A stretch of 64,000 nucleotides of DNA from assembly GCA_947500295.1 (NCBI GenBank), contig CANMRM010000001.1, positions 1,550,001 to 1,614,000 of the forward strand, read 5' to 3'. The stretch comes from an uncultured Kordiimonas sp. GTDB taxonomy: Bacteria > Pseudomonadota > Alphaproteobacteria > Sphingomonadales > Kordiimonadaceae. Below are positions 61,147-64,000 of the stretch, piece after piece (the first letter of the stretch is position 1; every line of letters starts with the position of its first letter). Under the pieces are notes generated by a model. It was not told the origin of the DNA, did not search any database, and saw only the letters and a list, made by a program, of their open reading frames with translations. A program made the position numbers and the translations under genes.

Positions 61147-62164
61147 GATTTGCCTTGTCGTCCGAAGCCATCATCTCAAACGTGCCACTGTACCGGTAGT
61201 AAATGCCCCACACCGGATGACTAATTGATACCGCCATTTTGAACGTAGATGGACCCATGGCCTCTTCGCTTGCTTCAATGGACCCTAGCAACCAATTGAG
61301 AGGCACTTTGATTATGCTGCCGAACACGCTAATGGCATATCCGGCGTGACGAAGCTGCACACTTTCACCTGTCCAAGCAAACCGCACACGCCAGCACAGT
61401 CCAAATTTCATTTTTTCGACAAGAAGATTGCCACCAAGCGGCACCATCTTGGAGCGAAACACATAAGGTTTCCGGTCCTCATAGCTGAATATGCGATGAA
61501 ATGTGAGGCAGCTATCATCAAGACTGCTTTCAAAGCGCACTTCTGTCGGAATGCTCTCCTGATTGTAGGCTGGTATGCCGCCGACGAGCCGGGATATCGG
61601 CGCTAACGCTCTTAGTAACCACCCTGCCTGCACGGTCATCATGCCTTTAGCAATGCCTACATCTTTACTGAAAGGGTGGTTGGCGTAGTGCGCGTGCATA
61701 ACCGGCGGCATGGTCGACCACGCCTGCCCAAAAATGGGCCTGAAGATCGGCGTGTCATGCGGTTTCAGGTTTTTGATTGGCTTTTTTCCGCGCAACCACA
61801 ATAGCATGTTCCTGCCTGATCGCATTAAGGGGTACAGGCTTTCGGTTATGGTTGCTGTGCGGAACAGCAAGCGGTTCAGGTGATTGAACCAGCCGCGCGG
61901 GGCACCATACACCGCCATGAAGCGTAGAGCGCTACTACCATGATAGAACGCCTCATCGTGGTAGATGACCATGCCTTCATCTAGGTCGAACTGCCTGCGG
62001 TTAATGTCAACAATCAGTAGATGCCGCTCGTTCTGTCTTGCGTCCAGCAAATGAAGATCGCCGAGCGACTGTTTGATGCGCAGCGCCTCGGCGGCACGCT
62101 TGCAGATAGGGCAGTCACCATCATAAACGAACCAAACACCGTCCAAGTCAGAGATGTCTGTCAT
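61139..62164 (-). CDS. DCC1-like thiol-disulfide oxidoreductase fused to DUF4166-like domain
   Basis: N-terminal WFVYDGDCPICKRAAEALRIKQ (DGxCxxC); C-terminal PIFGQAWSTMPPVMHAHYANHPFSKD; start at MTDISDLDGV (track begins 62236). Confidence 0.82.
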   Translation of the reverse strand: MTDISDLDGVWFVYDGDCPICKRAAEALRIKQSLGDLHLLDARQNERHLLIVDINRRQFDLDEGMVIYHDEAFYHGSSALRFMAVYGAPRGWFNHLNRLLFRTATITESLYPLMRSGRNMLLWLRGKKPIKNLKPHDTPIFRPIFGQAWSTMPPVMHAHYANHPFSKDVGIAKGMMTVQAGWLLRALAPISRLVGGIPAYNQESIPTEVRFESSLDDSCLTFHRIFSYEDRKPYVFRSKMVPLGGNLLVEKMKFGLCWRVRFAWTGESVQLRHAGYAISVFGSIIKVPLNWLLGSIEASEEAMGPSTFKMAVSISHPVWGIYYRYSGTFEMMASDDKANHG

Positions 62165-62628
62165 GCCGGTTTGCTCACCATCAGGAAAAACACCACAATC
62201 AAACCAATGAATGCTGGCCAGCCCAGCAAAAACCAAATGCGGAACAATTCGTGGTATTTTTCTGGAAGTGGGGTTCCGTTCACAGTGGCCCGGATCAGCA
62301 TCTTTTTCAGTTGGGTCTGGATCCAGACGACGGGCAACCAGCAGGCGCCTGCAACCACATAGATGCTATAGGTGATCAATAGCCAGAGTTCGGTCCATTC
62401 GTATCCCGCGGCATCAATCAACCAAAAGCCTGTGAGCGGCTGCAAAATTGCTGCGGGAAAGGTAAATAGATAGTCGGCCAATACAGTATTTTCTGCTGCA
62501 TAAAGTTTCTGATGTATGTCGTCAGTGAAATATGAGCGAAGCATGAAGAACGCAATGCCCAACCCAGTGCCGAACAAGACAGTGGAACTGATGACGTGGA
62601 TGGTTTTGACAAGTGGATACCAGTCCAT
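62161..62628 (-). CDS. DUF2269 family membrane protein
   Basis: MDWYPLVKTIHVISSTVLFGTGLGIAFFMLRSYFTDD...FTFPAAILQPLTGFWLI. Confidence 0.85.
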   Translation of the reverse strand: MDWYPLVKTIHVISSTVLFGTGLGIAFFMLRSYFTDDIHQKLYAAENTVLADYLFTFPAAILQPLTGFWLIDAAGYEWTELWLLITYSIYVVAGACWLPVVWIQTQLKKMLIRATVNGTPLPEKYHELFRIWFLLGWPAFIGLIVVFFLMVSKPA

Positions 62629-62685
62629 AGGGGCCTTCCGTGTCTACTTACAACATAAAGTCGGCTTTGACTGCGAACAGGTGAC

Positions 62686-64000
62686 TTATTGCCGCGCTTC
62701 GGCTTCTTTTGCGGCTTGCACCATTGCACGCACGTCAGCGCGCATTTGGGCAGCATCATAAATGATCCCGTCCTTGATGGTGTATTTCACGCCGCCAACA
62801 CGTTCCACTTGATTGGTGTCGTCATTCAGGCGCATGTGGCCTGTGCCGTATAGCACTTTCAGGTTCCTGACCGGGTTTTCATCCAAAATCACAAGGTCTG
62901 CAAGCTTGCCCACCTCCACGCTGCCCAGGTCTGCTTCGCGGCCGATCAGTTCTGCGCCGTTCAGAGTTGCGCTCTTGATCACTTCCAGCGGATGGAAGCC
63001 TGCTTCCTGCAACAGCTCCAGCTCCCGGATATAGCCAAAGCCATATAGTTTGAAAATGAAACCGCTGTCCGAGCCTGCGGTGACCCGCCCACCACGGTTC
63101 TTGTATTCATTCACAAACGTCATCCAGAGCTCGAAATTTTTCTTCCAGTCAATTTCGTCCTTTGTGGTCCAGTCGAAATGGTAGGAGCCATGCAGCACCC
63201 GGTTTGGCTGAAAAAAGCGCCAAACGGAAGGCAGGGTGTATTCTGTGTGCCAGTCTGCGTTCCTGGCGCGCATCACGTCGCGGTTGGCTTCATAGATGGT
63301 GAAGGTTGGGTCGAGCGTGAAATCAAGCGACAGCAACTCCTCCATAACGGCATTCCATTTTTCACTGCCGGGTTTTGCTGCCTGCCGCCACAAACGACCG
63401 GCTTCGCCGAACCGGTCCTGTTCGTTGTTATAATTATAACCGTACGGGTAATCCTGCACTGTACGGTCGTCAAACAGCGCCTCCGGCAGACCGTACCAAT
63501 GCTCCATCGAGTTCAGGCCCCAGCGCGCCGACGTCAGTACATTCACCCGGCTGACGGACAGTTGCGCATGGTGAAACGCGGTTCGCAGCCCCTGTTTCTT
63601 CGCCTCGTCAAAGGCTGCTTCCAGGATGCGCGGGTGCCCCCCAAAAAACTTAATGCCATCAGCCCCCTTGCGTTTGATCGCTTTTACCCAGTCACGTGCT
63701 TGTTTTTCTTCTGAAAAGCCGGTTGGGAAAGCACAATGGACAATCAGGCGCGGTGCGCTGATCTCATTCCGGTCTGACCGGCGTTTTTCGCTGATTGTGT
63801 AGTTGGCGCCCAGTCCGCAGGCAACTTCCCGGCTGGTGGTGATGCCGTGGCTCATCCAGAGCTTGAAGATATAGTCCATGGAGGGCATGTCGCCCGTCAG
63901 TCCCCAAAGCGCATTGCCTATATGGCTGTGGGCATCCACGAAGCCCGGCAAAACATAGCTGCCATGCGCATCGATTTCATAGTCACCGGGCGCCGGACGA
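62686..64000 (-). CDS. Amidohydrolase family protein, truncated by window edge
   Basis: ...GSYVLPGFVDAHSHIGNALWG; LGSVEVGKLADLVILDENPVRNL; frame open to window end. Confidence 0.9.
   Translation of the reverse strand, partial: RPAPGDYEIDAHGSYVLPGFVDAHSHIGNALWGLTGDMPSMDYIFKLWMSHGITTSREVACGLGANYTISEKRRSDRNEISAPRLIVHCAFPTGFSEEKQARDWVKAIKRKGADGIKFFGGHPRILEAAFDEAKKQGLRTAFHHAQLSVSRVNVLTSARWGLNSMEHWYGLPEALFDDRTVQDYPYGYNYNNEQDRFGEAGRLWRQAAKPGSEKWNAVMEELLSLDFTLDPTFTIYEANRDVMRARNADWHTEYTLPSVWRFFQPNRVLHGSYHFDWTTKDEIDWKKNFELWMTFVNEYKNRGGRVTAGSDSGFIFKLYGFGYIRELELLQEAGFHPLEVIKSATLNGAELIGREADLGSVEVGKLADLVILDENPVRNLKVLYGTGHMRLNDDTNQVERVGGVKYTIKDGIIYDAAQMRADVRAMVQAAKEAEARQ

Overview
This is a chromosomal window from what looks like an alphaproteobacterium. 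The evidence is a CcrM-type GANTC methyltransferase next to rnhB, an F0-only atp cluster with b/b' subunits, a GTTC-N7-GTTC LexA-type box, and a DUF721-DsbA-DsbA-SMC block. Most of it is ordinary core genome: rnhA/thrB/ispH, a tandem glycine riboswitch with gcvT-H-PA-PB, rmuC, rnhB/ccrM, mutY, smc, and atpI-B-E-F'-F. Accessory content includes a TonB receptor with His/Asp/Glu-rich loops and a small Cys/His protein, two M10/RTX metalloproteases with near-identical C-termini, and two paralogous ECF-sigma + DUF6768-like modules at about 53 and 58.6 kb. A low-coding stretch lies at 25.3-27.3 kb and contains a structured, terminator-ended, unidentified transcript candidate. I recognised no CRISPR array, IS element, prophage, tRNA or rRNA. 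The strongest hunt results are: (1) matched GAACC-N16-CGT(C/T) motifs upstream of both ECF modules; (2) a perfect alphaproteobacterial LexA-type box in the promoter of a radical SAM gene, next to a divergent Zur-like promoter for the putative zinc receptor operon; (3) a cluster of GANTC sites in the putative ccrM promoter; (4) the unidentified RNA at about 25.5-25.94 kb. All calls come from reading sequence and the ORF track. No database search was run.
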